NCBI GenBank assembly: GCA_002722455.1
Contig: PBMB01000009.1
Location: 175,971 to 239,970 of the forward strand
Length of the DNA stretch: 64,000 nucleotides
Direction: 5' to 3'
DNA from: Chloroflexota bacterium
Lineage (GTDB): Bacteria; Chloroflexota; Dehalococcoidia; Lucifugimonadales; GCA-2722455
This document shows positions 56,764-64,000 of the stretch, in pieces. The position numbers were made by a program, and so were the translations under genes. The notes beneath the pieces are model-generated. The model had not been told where the DNA came from and made no database searches. It worked only from the letters and a program-made list of their open reading frames with translations. Each line of letters begins with the position of its first letter. Positions within the stretch are counted from its first letter, which is position 1.

Positions 56764-57762
56764 ATGAAAGTTGTCATGTCAAAAATATCAAAGCAAGCAT
56801 ATTCTAAAAATTATAGCTTTGAAGAAGAATTGATTGAAACATATCCAGATATAAACTGGGTATCAGCAATTAGTGAAGAAGAACAGATAAAAGAAATTGG
56901 AGATTGTGATGTTTTCTATGGCTGGCCTTCACATAAAGTATTTCTTGCAGCTTCAGAAAAATTAAAGTGGATCCATGTACCTGGAACAGGAATTGACCGA
57001 GTCACAAAAAACAACCAGGAACTTATTGATAGTGATGTTATTCTTACAAATTGTCCTCAAGCTCATACTAAACCAATGGCGGATCATACACTAGGAATGA
57101 TTTTAAGTTTATCCCGTAAATTATGGGAAAACCGAGACCAACAACATCAACATACATGGAAAGAGGAGGGGTATGTCAAATCTGCAATGGAAAATAATAA
57201 CCCCCTTGTAGCTCTTTCGGGAACTACTTTAGGTATAGTATCTATGGGTGGTATAGGTAGGCAAATAGCACAGCGTGCAAAAGGTTTTGAGATGGATATT
57301 TATGCTGTTGATAAATACCCATCTGACCCTCCAGAAGGTGTTAGTCAAATTTGGGGACTGGATAAACTAGATGAACTTATCCAAATTTCAGACTGGCTTG
57401 TAATTACTTCTCCATATACACATGAAACAAAGGGTTTGATTAATGAAAAACACCTACATTTATTTAAACCTTCATCACATGTAATTGTTATTTCCCGTGG
57501 TGGCATCTTTGATGAAAAAGCATTATTGAAAGGACTTCAGACAAAGAAAATTAAAGGTGCAGGAATCGATGCTTTTGAAGCTGAGCCCCTTGATCCTAAA
57601 AGTCCATTGTGGGATATGCCAAATGTAATAATATCTCCACATTCTTCTTCTCATACTTATACTATGGAAATTCAGCGTAGGCAGATTTTTGCAGATAATC
57701 TTGAAAGATTTATTAAAGGTGAAAAACTTCATCACATATGTAATAAAAAAGAGGGGTTTTAA
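56764..57762 (+). CDS. D-isomer-specific 2-hydroxyacid dehydrogenase
   Basis: 332 residues of the D-2-hydroxyacid dehydrogenase family, NAD(P)-linked reduction of a 2-oxoacid. The dinucleotide loop is 'LGIVSMGGIGRQIA' (about 158). The catalytic Arg is in 'ISRGGIFDEKAL', the Glu in 'DAFEAEPLD' and the His in 'IISPHSSSHT'. GAGGT lies 9 nt before the ATG. Substrate unknown. It converges directly on the aldolase-kinase pair, so a hydroxy- or keto-sugar acid is likely (inference). Confidence 0.88.
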   Translation: MKVVMSKISKQAYSKNYSFEEELIETYPDINWVSAISEEEQIKEIGDCDVFYGWPSHKVFLAASEKLKWIHVPGTGIDRVTKNNQELIDSDVILTNCPQAHTKPMADHTLGMILSLSRKLWENRDQQHQHTWKEEGYVKSAMENNNPLVALSGTTLGIVSMGGIGRQIAQRAKGFEMDIYAVDKYPSDPPEGVSQIWGLDKLDELIQISDWLVITSPYTHETKGLINEKHLHLFKPSSHVIVISRGGIFDEKALLKGLQTKKIKGAGIDAFEAEPLDPKSPLWDMPNVIISPHSSSHTYTMEIQRRQIFADNLERFIKGEKLHHICNKKEGF

Positions 57763-58605
57763 TTAATCTTCAATTCTTCTGTACGATTCGACAAAATTCG
57801 AAGAGGATTCTTTAATAAACTCCATTTCATGAGGACCTTCAAAAAATTTCACGCCTCTTTCAATCCAAAATCTTGCCTGAGTTGTATCTGAGGATGTAGT
57901 TCCCATGGGTATGTTTTTTTTCTTACATAAATTTAGCAGATGAGACATCATTTCCACAATAGCCGGATGGTTTTTATCATCCGGGTACCCCATTTCTATC
58001 GAGAGGTCTCCTAATCCGATATATACCATATCAACTCCAGGTACATTAATTATTTCTTCTGCATTCTCACATCCTAAGTTTGTTTCAATATGAACAACTA
58101 GAGTAGTTTCATCATTTTGATCTTTAAGCCATTGGCTTCGGTGGGTCGGTTTTAAATAATCACTATTTCCATACCCTGATGCAGCAGCACGAGTGCCTGA
58201 AGGAGGATATTTGATATAACTAAGTAATTCTTCTACCTGATGTTTGTGTTCAGTTCTTGGTAGCTGAATACCTACAACTCCAGATTCAAGAAGTTTTGCG
58301 ACTTCTTGTCTTTCTAGGTCTGGAGTTTTTGCAATGACTGGTAATCCATTGTCTCTTGCTGATAAAACTGTATCTGAAAACCTTGTCATATCGAAATATG
58401 CATGTTCATATTCAATATAGACAAAATCAAATCCAGCTTGTTGATATATTTTTATTAAAGATGGTCTTGCATATTCAGTTAGTGTTGCACCAATTAGTAA
58501 GTCCCCATTCTTTAGTCTATTTTTGAGATATCTACCAGGGCCACCTTGTGGATACATTGCATTAATTCGTTCGTTGGCATTTTGTGCGAAAAGGGATTTA
58601 GGCAT
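57763..58605 (-). CDS. HpcH/HpaI-family aldolase
   Basis: A class II (metal-dependent) aldolase of 280 residues, related to 2-keto-3-deoxy-sugar-acid and 4-hydroxy-2-oxo-heptanedioate aldolases. Seen: 'DFVYIEYEHAYFD' (about 62-74), 'VVGIQLPRTEHK' and 'TNLGCENAEEIINVPGVDMVYIGLGDLSIEMG'. Metal ligands are the Glu in 'IETNLG' and the Asp in 'GLGDLS'. The start is ATG 58605 with AAGGAGG 5 nt upstream; the ORF-track start lies before it. It overlaps the kinase gene by 8 nt. Together they would phosphorylate and split a keto-deoxy acid. Confidence 0.88.
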   Translation of the reverse strand: MPKSLFAQNANERINAMYPQGGPGRYLKNRLKNGDLLIGATLTEYARPSLIKIYQQAGFDFVYIEYEHAYFDMTRFSDTVLSARDNGLPVIAKTPDLERQEVAKLLESGVVGIQLPRTEHKHQVEELLSYIKYPPSGTRAAASGYGNSDYLKPTHRSQWLKDQNDETTLVVHIETNLGCENAEEIINVPGVDMVYIGLGDLSIEMGYPDDKNHPAIVEMMSHLLNLCKKKNIPMGTTSSDTTQARFWIERGVKFFEGPHEMEFIKESSSNFVESYRRIED

Positions 58606-59536
58606 CGATTCCTCCTTGTTCAATTATTACTTTAGAAAGATGTTTTTGTATTTCTATAGATTCTGGTTGAGAAGTGATACTTCTTCCTCCGATCTTAATA
58701 CCTGCAGCAGTTGTTGACCATTTCAGTGCTTCTTTTATTTCAATATTGTTATTTATGCAATGTAAATATGTCCCTACGAATGTATCTCCGGCACCAACAA
58801 CGTCTATTATTCCATATGGAGCTATCGATGACATTGTATATTTTTTATTTTCTACATACGCGACAGCACCTTTTTCTCCGCATTTTAGTATGACTGTAGG
58901 AATATGCCATTTTTTAAAATAATCATAGACATCATCAGGATCTGTAATTCCAAGCAATGTCTCAGTATCTCCAGGATGGGATGGGAATATCATGTCAGTG
59001 TATTCAAGAATTTCCTCCATAGCATATTTTGCATCTGAAGCATGTTTCCACAAATATGGACGGAAATTCGGGTCGTATGATACTAGTAAGTTATGAGATT
59101 TAGCTAATTTTACTGCTTCGAGTACAGCTGTTTTACAACTTTGAGAAATACCTTGAGATATTCCACTTATATGTAATATTTTAGATTGTTTTATATATTC
59201 CTCATCGATGTCTTTTTTATTAATTGTACTTGCTACGCTATTAGATCGATACATACCTATAACAGAATTTTCTGAATAGATTTCTAGGGCATTAAATCCA
59301 CGGCATTGCTGTACATGGCTAGTATCTATTCCTAATTCATTCCAGGACTTAATCAAGAAATCACCTATGGGGTCGTCACTAACCCTACTTATAAACCCGC
59401 AATGACTACCTAGTAGACTACCCATAGTCAATACATTTAATGCATCGCCTGAAAAAGTTTTCCCATAAGGACTATTGGGATTTTGAGGTTTAATGAATTC
59501 AATGAAACATTCACCTATAGATATGATATCTGGCAT
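58598..59536 (-). CDS. PfkB-family sugar kinase, 2-keto-3-deoxygluconate kinase-like
   Basis: 312 residues of the ribokinase fold. 'YDPNFRPYLW' (about 172-181) is typical of KDG kinases, and the catalytic 'DVVGAGDTFVGTYL' with its Asp lies near 245. The N-terminal 'GECFIEFI' and 'SGDALNVLTMGSLLG' bind the sugar. Substrate is inferred from the motifs and the aldolase partner. First gene of a two-gene unit, divergent from the PhyH gene. Confidence 0.88.
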   Translation of the reverse strand: MPDIISIGECFIEFIKPQNPNSPYGKTFSGDALNVLTMGSLLGSHCGFISRVSDDPIGDFLIKSWNELGIDTSHVQQCRGFNALEIYSENSVIGMYRSNSVASTINKKDIDEEYIKQSKILHISGISQGISQSCKTAVLEAVKLAKSHNLLVSYDPNFRPYLWKHASDAKYAMEEILEYTDMIFPSHPGDTETLLGITDPDDVYDYFKKWHIPTVILKCGEKGAVAYVENKKYTMSSIAPYGIIDVVGAGDTFVGTYLHCINNNIEIKEALKWSTTAAGIKIGGRSITSQPESIEIQKHLSKVIIEQGGIDA

Positions 59537-59618
59537 TTGTTTATGTTTGATCCAATTTATAATTTAGATTAGTATAGCATTGATATCATATGATCAGAAT
59601 ATCAAAGGAATAAATTAG

Positions 59619-60398
59619 ATGTTATCGAAAGAGCAAGTGACACATTTTGAGACTTTTGGGTTTTTGGTTTTACGTAATGTTTTAAGTCGTGATGAAGTAG
59701 ATATTATGATCAAAGAGTCTGAAGAAATATTTTCTGAATTAAGACAAGGGAAGCCATTTACTGCTCAGGAGAGGGAAGCTGTACAGCCATTTTTTGAACG
59801 GAAACCATTTCTACATTCTTTACTTGCTGATGATAGGATATATTCTATAGGTGAAAGCATATTAGGATCCGATTTTATGCTTGTTGTAACTGAAGGTAAT
59901 TTACATGTTGGTGATACTCCATGGCATGCAGGAGAAGAAGCTCGAGTATTAAGAACTGTAAAAATTGGATTTTACTTGGAACCACTGACAATAAATACTG
60001 GAAGTCTTAGAGTTATACCAGGCACACATAAAATATCTTCGCCTGATTACTTCTCTATTCTAAAGACAGCAAATAAAAATTCTGATTTTATGCCCTTTGG
60101 TGTATCTCCGAAAGAAATTCCATCCTATCCTATACAAAGTGATCCAGGAGATTTAATTGTATTTACAGAAAGTGTTGTTCATGCTGCATTTGGAGGTAGA
60201 GATGGGAGACATCAGCATGCAATCAATTTTTGTGAGTATCCGAAAAGTGAAGAGTTAATTGCATTTACTAAGGATTGGTATAGTAGAACGGTTAATATTT
60301 TTAGGCCACCAATATCAAATATTAACAGCGACAATGCTAGGTTAAGACGGATGAGTGAGGGGTGGCTACAGCTAGGATTTGAACCTGTAAATATCTGA
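59619..60398 (+). CDS. Phytanoyl-CoA dioxygenase (PhyH)-family protein with HxG in the iron site
   Basis: 259 residues of the PhyH group of non-haem Fe(II)/2-oxoglutarate enzymes. The family segments 'GDTPWH', 'IGFYLEPLTINTGSLRVIPGTHK' and 'ESVVHAAFGGRDGRHQHAINF' are clear; the second His is in 'VVHAAF' and an Arg for 2-oxoglutarate follows. The first metal motif, normally WHxD, reads 'WHAGEE', so the carboxylate ligand is missing. In SyrB2 and WelO5 type halogenases the same Asp is Ala or Gly to make room for chloride. An inactive or altered oxygenase is equally possible. AAAGGA lies 9 nt before the ATG. Confidence 0.85.
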   Translation: MLSKEQVTHFETFGFLVLRNVLSRDEVDIMIKESEEIFSELRQGKPFTAQEREAVQPFFERKPFLHSLLADDRIYSIGESILGSDFMLVVTEGNLHVGDTPWHAGEEARVLRTVKIGFYLEPLTINTGSLRVIPGTHKISSPDYFSILKTANKNSDFMPFGVSPKEIPSYPIQSDPGDLIVFTESVVHAAFGGRDGRHQHAINFCEYPKSEELIAFTKDWYSRTVNIFRPPISNINSDNARLRRMSEGWLQLGFEPVNI

Positions 60399-60585
60399 TA
60401 TTTTAAGCCCTATTTTGAGCATGAATTAGTGGCTTGGTGCAGTTTTGGTGCAGTTCTGACTCTTATCTTTTCATCTACTGGACCAGGTATGCTTCCCCCT
60501 TATATATATTAGTTAACTATATAAATATAGTAGTACGTTTCTCACATGCCACTATTAGTAGCATACTGCCACCAGTATATTTTAT
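60399..60585. other. Intergenic region with an 11-bp tandem repeat
   Basis: Non-coding stretch between the PhyH gene and the first TPR gene. It holds TTGGTGCAGTT twice in tandem (60434-60444, 60445-60455) and a TACTG-CCAC-CAGTA inverted repeat near the end of the TPR gene. The ORF-track frame at 60434 is probably chance. Confidence 0.5.
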
Positions 60586-61662
60586 TTACTCTAATTCTTT
60601 TGCTTTTGCACGATCGGCTTTAGCTTTCTCGTGCTCTCCTAGTTCTTCGTAAATATCAGCTCTGTATCTATATGTATTAGAAAGGAGACCATAAGGATTA
60701 TTAGGATTCAGCTCTATTGCCTTACTGTAATCTTCTATTGCTTTGTCGTAGTTTCTTAATTTTCCGTACATATAACCTCTGTTGTGATATGCAGTAGCAT
60801 TATTAGGATTCAGCTCTATTCCCTTACTGTAATCTTCTATTGATTTCTCGTACTCTCCTAAGTTATAGTAACTAAAACCTCTGTTGTTATACGCACGAGC
60901 ATAGTTGGGATCGAGCCTGATGGCCTCTGTGTAATCCTCTATGGCCTCTTCATATTGACCTAGGAGAAAATAAAGAAAACCTCTTTCATTGAAGTTTTTA
61001 TGATCACTTGGGTTATTATAGATGTCTACGTTCCAGTACGATATGGCTTTCTCATATTCTCCTGCATCTTGGTACTCGCCTTTCTCTATTGGGTAAAAAA
61101 GAATAAATAAAATCCATACCACCCACATAAAGAGGGAAAATATCAGCATAAATATCCATGCCAGTATATGACCCTCGTGGATATATTTGGATAGTGGCAT
61201 ATGAATACGATGTATTTTTCTTCCTAGAAGTAATGCTAATGATAACAATAGAAATAAAACGTTTACCGCTCCCCATATTAAGACAAAGCGTACATCTCCA
61301 CCTCTGTAACGCAATACGTTATCTATCTCCCAAGGCATAGTAAGGGCTGGACTAACACTAGGGGGTGATACTGGCTTTGGTAGTGGTGTAGGTGTCGGTA
61401 GTGGAGTAGCAGTAGGAGTTGGTGTGGGTTGCACCTTATTTGCCTCAGCGTCTCTTGCCTTTTTAAGTTCAGGATCAGTGGCAACATGACAAATAGTTAA
61501 AAATAAAACTAGAATGACTCCGCCGACCAATAACTTTACAAGATCCATTAAGCCATCACTATTGAGATATCGCCTGTCTGGTGTACCGTCTTTTTTAAAG
61601 TGTGTAGTCTTGAAAAGAGATACAACTAACACTACGATTACTATGCCTAAGAGAATTTCCAT
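60586..61662 (-). CDS. Membrane protein with C-terminal TPR repeats
   Basis: 358 residues. There are about four membrane segments: an N-terminal one, 'LVKLLVGGVILVLFLTICHV', 'FVLIWGAVNVLFLLLSLALLL' and 'ILAWIFMLIFSLFMWVVWILFILF'. Between the second and third lies a 'PTPTPTATPLPTPTPLP' linker. About five TPR units follow ('AIEDYTEAIRLDPNYARAYNNRG' type), ending in 'KAKADRAKAKELE'. The tail is almost identical to that of the next TPR gene, so they are paralogues in part. A protein-interaction role in the membrane is likely; nothing more specific can be said. Confidence 0.75.
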   Translation of the reverse strand: MEILLGIVIVVLVVSLFKTTHFKKDGTPDRRYLNSDGLMDLVKLLVGGVILVLFLTICHVATDPELKKARDAEANKVQPTPTPTATPLPTPTPLPKPVSPPSVSPALTMPWEIDNVLRYRGGDVRFVLIWGAVNVLFLLLSLALLLGRKIHRIHMPLSKYIHEGHILAWIFMLIFSLFMWVVWILFILFYPIEKGEYQDAGEYEKAISYWNVDIYNNPSDHKNFNERGFLYFLLGQYEEAIEDYTEAIRLDPNYARAYNNRGFSYYNLGEYEKSIEDYSKGIELNPNNATAYHNRGYMYGKLRNYDKAIEDYSKAIELNPNNPYGLLSNTYRYRADIYEELGEHEKAKADRAKAKELE

Positions 61663-61775
61663 TTTTGTTTCTCATTCTATATATTCAGAACAGGGAATAA
61701 TCAGAGAGAGACAAAGAGCGATAAATAAGATTGTCTTGTTACTACTCATCTGATCACCAAAAATATGTTTTGTTA

Positions 61776-61803
61776 AATATATAATATTGGTCAGATTAGT
61801 CAA
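61776..61803 (-). promoter_or_regulatory. Candidate promoter of the membrane TPR gene
   Basis: On the minus strand TTGACT (61798-61803) and TATATT (61776-61781) are 16 nt apart, about 115 nt before the gene's ATG. Confidence 0.45.
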
Positions 61804-61822
61804 TCTACTCTTGGTTTACAAA

Positions 61823-61850
61823 GTGTAGTAACTTTGACAACTGACTACAC
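61823..61850 (-). terminator. Hairpin after the large TPR gene
   Basis: GTGTAGT and ACTACAC form a 7-bp stem with a 14-nt loop, 11 nt after the TPR stop on the minus strand, followed by a short TTTG. A weak terminator is the simplest reading. Confidence 0.35.
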
Positions 61851-61860
61851 CTAGCTTTTA

Positions 61861-64000
61861 TTACTCTAATTCTTTTGCTTTTACACGATCGGCTTTAGCT
61901 TTCTGATCTTCTCCTAATTTTTCGTAACAATTAGCTCTGTGGCGATATACATGAGGAGGGCATAAATATTCTTCAAATGTAGAGTACTTGGGATAAATCT
62001 CTATTATTGCTGTGTAATCATCTATAGCTTTTTTATAATCAAGTGCTTTAAGTCTAGGCTCTTCATCAGAAGATTCATATCCGCCATGAGATAGAATAGC
62101 TGACCTCGCAAAGTCGCAATAGATTTCAGCTCTATTAGCATATGCTACATGGAGGTATTCAATTTGGGTTCTTTTTTCTATGTACTGAAGATGTTGATTG
62201 GGCTTACGGTCTAGTTCTTCTAAGATGTTTTTATGGCGTCTTATTTCTTTTGTGTAACGGGCTGTTTCCATTTCTCTTTTACATTGACATAGTTGTCTTT
62301 TGGTGAAATTAATGATTTTAGGTTGATCTTTAGGAAGTTTTACGATAGCCATCCTGTAAGAGTATATGGCGTTCTCGTATAGTGTTACATCATTACTATA
62401 CTCTCCTAATTCTCTGTAACAAAGAGCTCTGTTGAAATATGCCTTAGCGTACTTGGGGTCGAGACTTATGGCCTGACTGTAACTCTTTAAAGCTTTTTCA
62501 TAAAAAACTTCATGAGCAATCATTTTTTCTTCTTCTTTTTCTTTTTTGCCTAACTTACCGTAACTAACACCTCTGAAGAAATATGCATCAGATAATAGTT
62601 TTACATCATTACCAATTACTAGATCTTTAGCTACAGATAAACCGCCGTCAGTTTTAAGTGATCCATCGGTAGCTATATATGCATCAGCGTACTTAGGATT
62701 GAGTAATATTACCTTGTTATAATCTTCTATGGCTTTCTCGTGCTGTCCTAACTCACAGTAACTAAGACCTCTGTTGTTATATGCTTTAGAGTAATTGGGG
62801 TCGATCTTTATGGTCTCGCTGTATTCATCTATGGCTTCCTCATGTTTTCCTAACTTACCGTAACTAACACCTCTGAAGAAATTGGTGTCTGCACGATCGG
62901 CTTTGGCTTCCTCATGTTTTCCTAACTTACCGTAACTAAAACCTCTGTTGTTATATGCATCAGCGTAATTGGGATTGAGCTTTATGGCCTCGCTGTATTC
63001 ATCTATGGCTTCCTCATGTTTTCCTAACTTACCGTAACTAAGACCTCTGTTGAAATTGGTGTGTGCACGATCGGCTTTGGCTTCCTCATGTTTTCCTAAC
63101 TTACCGTAACTAACACCTCTGTTGAAATATGCATTAGTGTAATTGGGGTCGATCTTTATGGTCTCGCTGTATTCATCTATCGCTTCCTCATGTTTTCCTA
63201 ACTTACTGTAACTAACACCTCTGAAGAAATTGGTGTGTGCACGATCGGCTTTGGCTTCCTCATGTTTTCCTAACTTACCGTAACTAAGACCTCTGTTGTT
63301 ATATGCACCAGCGTCATCAGGCTTGAGCTCTATAGCCTTACTGTAATCTTCTATGGCTTTCTCGTGCTCCCCTAATTTACTGTAACAAAGAGCTCTGTTG
63401 AAATATGCATTAATGTACTTGGGATAGAGCAATATTGCCTTGTTATAATCTTCTATAGCTTTCTCATCTTCTCCTAATTTACTGTAACAAAGAGCTCTGT
63501 TGAAATATGCACCAGAGTAATCAGGCTTCAGCTCGATATATTTGCTGTAATCTTCAATGGCTTTCTCATCTTCTCCTAATTTACTGTAACAAAGAGCTCT
63601 GTTGAAATATGCCTTAGCGTACTTGGGGTCGATCTCTGTAGCTTTTGTGTAACTATCTATAGCTTTTTGATCTTCTTCCAATTTTTCGTAAGTTTTGCCT
63701 CTGTCAAAATGTTCATCAGCACTATAATGAATATCAATGGGCTCAGGATCAGATTTATAGTTGCTTGTTTTACTTGTCTTTGAAGATAAAGAATCATGCC
63801 AGTTTACAGAACTCTTATTTAAATCAGAATAGAAAAGGGTTTGCACAGGTTTGCCACTTTGCTTTTGAATATGTATCCTTGCATTTTCAGATAGATTGCC
63901 AACAGATATAAGTAATCGCACTCCAAATTCTTCTCTTCCTGATAGACTAATAAAACCTTGTATTTCATCTAGTGGTACTTGTGTGTCAATATAGCACTTT
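61861..64000 (-). CDS. Large TPR protein with an N-terminal restriction-endonuclease-like domain, 5' partial
   Basis: The frame is open to the right window edge, so the GTG at 63921 is not a proven start; at least 712 residues are encoded. The first visible residues read 'KCYIDTQVPLDEIQGF', then 'RLLISVGNLSENARIHIQKQ' and 'LFYSDLNKSSVNW'. This is the order of the last part of Mrr/COG4889-type nuclease domains, where QxKCY holds the catalytic Lys and a '..DL..s.vdW' strand ends the domain. A long TPR array follows (about 12 or more units). Part of it is a 58-residue super-repeat of one full and one shortened unit. The C-terminal tail 'KAKADRVKAKELE' matches the neighbouring TPR protein. A nuclease-TPR fusion could be a defence or stress sensor (inference). 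Confidence 0.7.
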   Translation of the reverse strand, partial: KCYIDTQVPLDEIQGFISLSGREEFGVRLLISVGNLSENARIHIQKQSGKPVQTLFYSDLNKSSVNWHDSLSSKTSKTSNYKSDPEPIDIHYSADEHFDRGKTYEKLEEDQKAIDSYTKATEIDPKYAKAYFNRALCYSKLGEDEKAIEDYSKYIELKPDYSGAYFNRALCYSKLGEDEKAIEDYNKAILLYPKYINAYFNRALCYSKLGEHEKAIEDYSKAIELKPDDAGAYNNRGLSYGKLGKHEEAKADRAHTNFFRGVSYSKLGKHEEAIDEYSETIKIDPNYTNAYFNRGVSYGKLGKHEEAKADRAHTNFNRGLSYGKLGKHEEAIDEYSEAIKLNPNYADAYNNRGFSYGKLGKHEEAKADRADTNFFRGVSYGKLGKHEEAIDEYSETIKIDPNYSKAYNNRGLSYCELGQHEKAIEDYNKVILLNPKYADAYIATDGSLKTDGGLSVAKDLVIGNDVKLLSDAYFFRGVSYGKLGKKEKEEEKMIAHEVFYEKALKSYSQAISLDPKYAKAYFNRALCYRELGEYSNDVTLYENAIYSYRMAIVKLPKDQPKIINFTKRQLCQCKREMETARYTKEIRRHKNILEELDRKPNQHLQYIEKRTQIEYLHVAYANRAEIYCDFARSAILSHGGYESSDEEPRLKALDYKKAIDDYTAIIEIYPKYSTFEEYLCPPHVYRHRANCYEKLGEDQKAKADRVKAKELE
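62833..63300 (-). repeat. 174-bp super-repeat in the TPR array
   Basis: The 22-mer GGCTTCCTCATGTTTTCCTAAC recurs at about 62833, 62905, 63007, 63079, 63181 (one-base variant) and 63253, spaced alternately 72 and 102 bp. The unit is thus 174 bp (58 codons: a 34-residue TPR and a 24-residue shortened unit), present about three times with few differences. Recent duplication by unequal exchange is likely. Confidence 0.85.

Noticed and set aside
60434-60652. 72-residue plus-strand ORF between PhyH and TPR genes
   Set aside because: Begins in the tandem repeat, no SD, no recognisable protein features and overlaps the TPR gene.
62833-63300. Alternating 72/102-bp repeats as a possible CRISPR or satellite
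   Set aside because: They are in-frame TPR codons.

Overview
The window is 64 kb of a low-G+C bacterial chromosome, roughly one third G+C by eye. It is densely packed, with both strands used. The gene content suggests Chloroflexota, most likely a marine Dehalococcoidia/SAR202-like lineage. This is inference from HrcA and HspR occurring together, a GuaB3-type IMP dehydrogenase, an F420-dependent NADP reductase homologue, Pro/Thr 'PTPTPT' linkers in surface proteins, fatty-acid-type CoA catabolism and a PhyH dioxygenase. No rRNA, CRISPR array or recognisable transposase was seen. Three tRNA genes (Ser-UGA, Phe-GAA, Gly-GCC) are present.

Layout. 1-5.4 kb (+): partial OmpR-type regulator with a degenerate receiver, lipB, argF, der-plsY-gpsA. 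5.4-9.5 kb (-): hrcA-dnaJ-prmA-rsmE. 9.5-13.6 kb (-): a Pro/Thr-rich membrane-anchored surface protein and a 936-residue S-layer-like protein with a strong promoter and long leader. 14-19.4 kb (-): rho, pyrG, sucD, sucC, tRNA-Ser. 19.7-24.6 kb: guaB3 (+), hisS-prfA-prmC (-), rpsT (+). 24.7-29.9 kb (+): lexA, a three-gene acyl-CoA cassette, then tatA. 29.9-33.8 kb: tatB-tatC and an rRNA methyltransferase (-), lipA (+), a zinc-ribbon protein (-). 34-36.9 kb (+): etfB-etfA and a zinc alcohol dehydrogenase. 36.9-41.9 kb (-): a TIM-barrel glycosidase-like protein, a DUF4432-like protein and an EF-G-like GTPase. 42-46 kb: npdG and two tRNAs (+), then hspR-grpE-dnaK (-). 46-56.7 kb: thiL, a NAPRTase-like gene, tilS, a CorC protein, recA, a degenerate amidotransferase, gyrA and queG. 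56.7-60.4 kb: a sugar-acid module (2-hydroxyacid dehydrogenase, HpaI aldolase, PfkB kinase) and a PhyH-family protein. 60.5-64 kb: two related TPR proteins, the second open at the right edge.

Functional links. Lipoyl synthesis (lipB, lipA), succinyl-CoA synthetase and ETF serve respiratory carbon oxidation. The acyl-CoA dehydrogenase of the inserted cassette would pass electrons to ETF. Heat-shock genes are split: dnaJ sits with hrcA, while grpE-dnaK sits behind hspR with a clear promoter/operator. lexA and recA are both present.

Most notable. (1) The 3' end of lexA, with its stop codon and the following promoter-like sequence, is duplicated on the far side of the acyl-CoA cassette, so the cassette looks like an insertion that rebuilt lexA. 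(2) The right-edge TPR protein carries what looks like the end of an Mrr/COG4889-type restriction-nuclease domain at its N terminus. (3) The PhyH protein has HxG in place of the iron-binding HxD. (4) The DUF4432-like gene appears to start at an ATT codon. (5) A glutamine-amidotransferase-like protein beside recA has lost its catalytic residues. Several ORF-track starts are too far upstream; Shine-Dalgarno (SD) positions give better starts for argF, sucC, prfA, lipA, the acyl-CoA dehydrogenase, fusA2-like and the HpaI aldolase.
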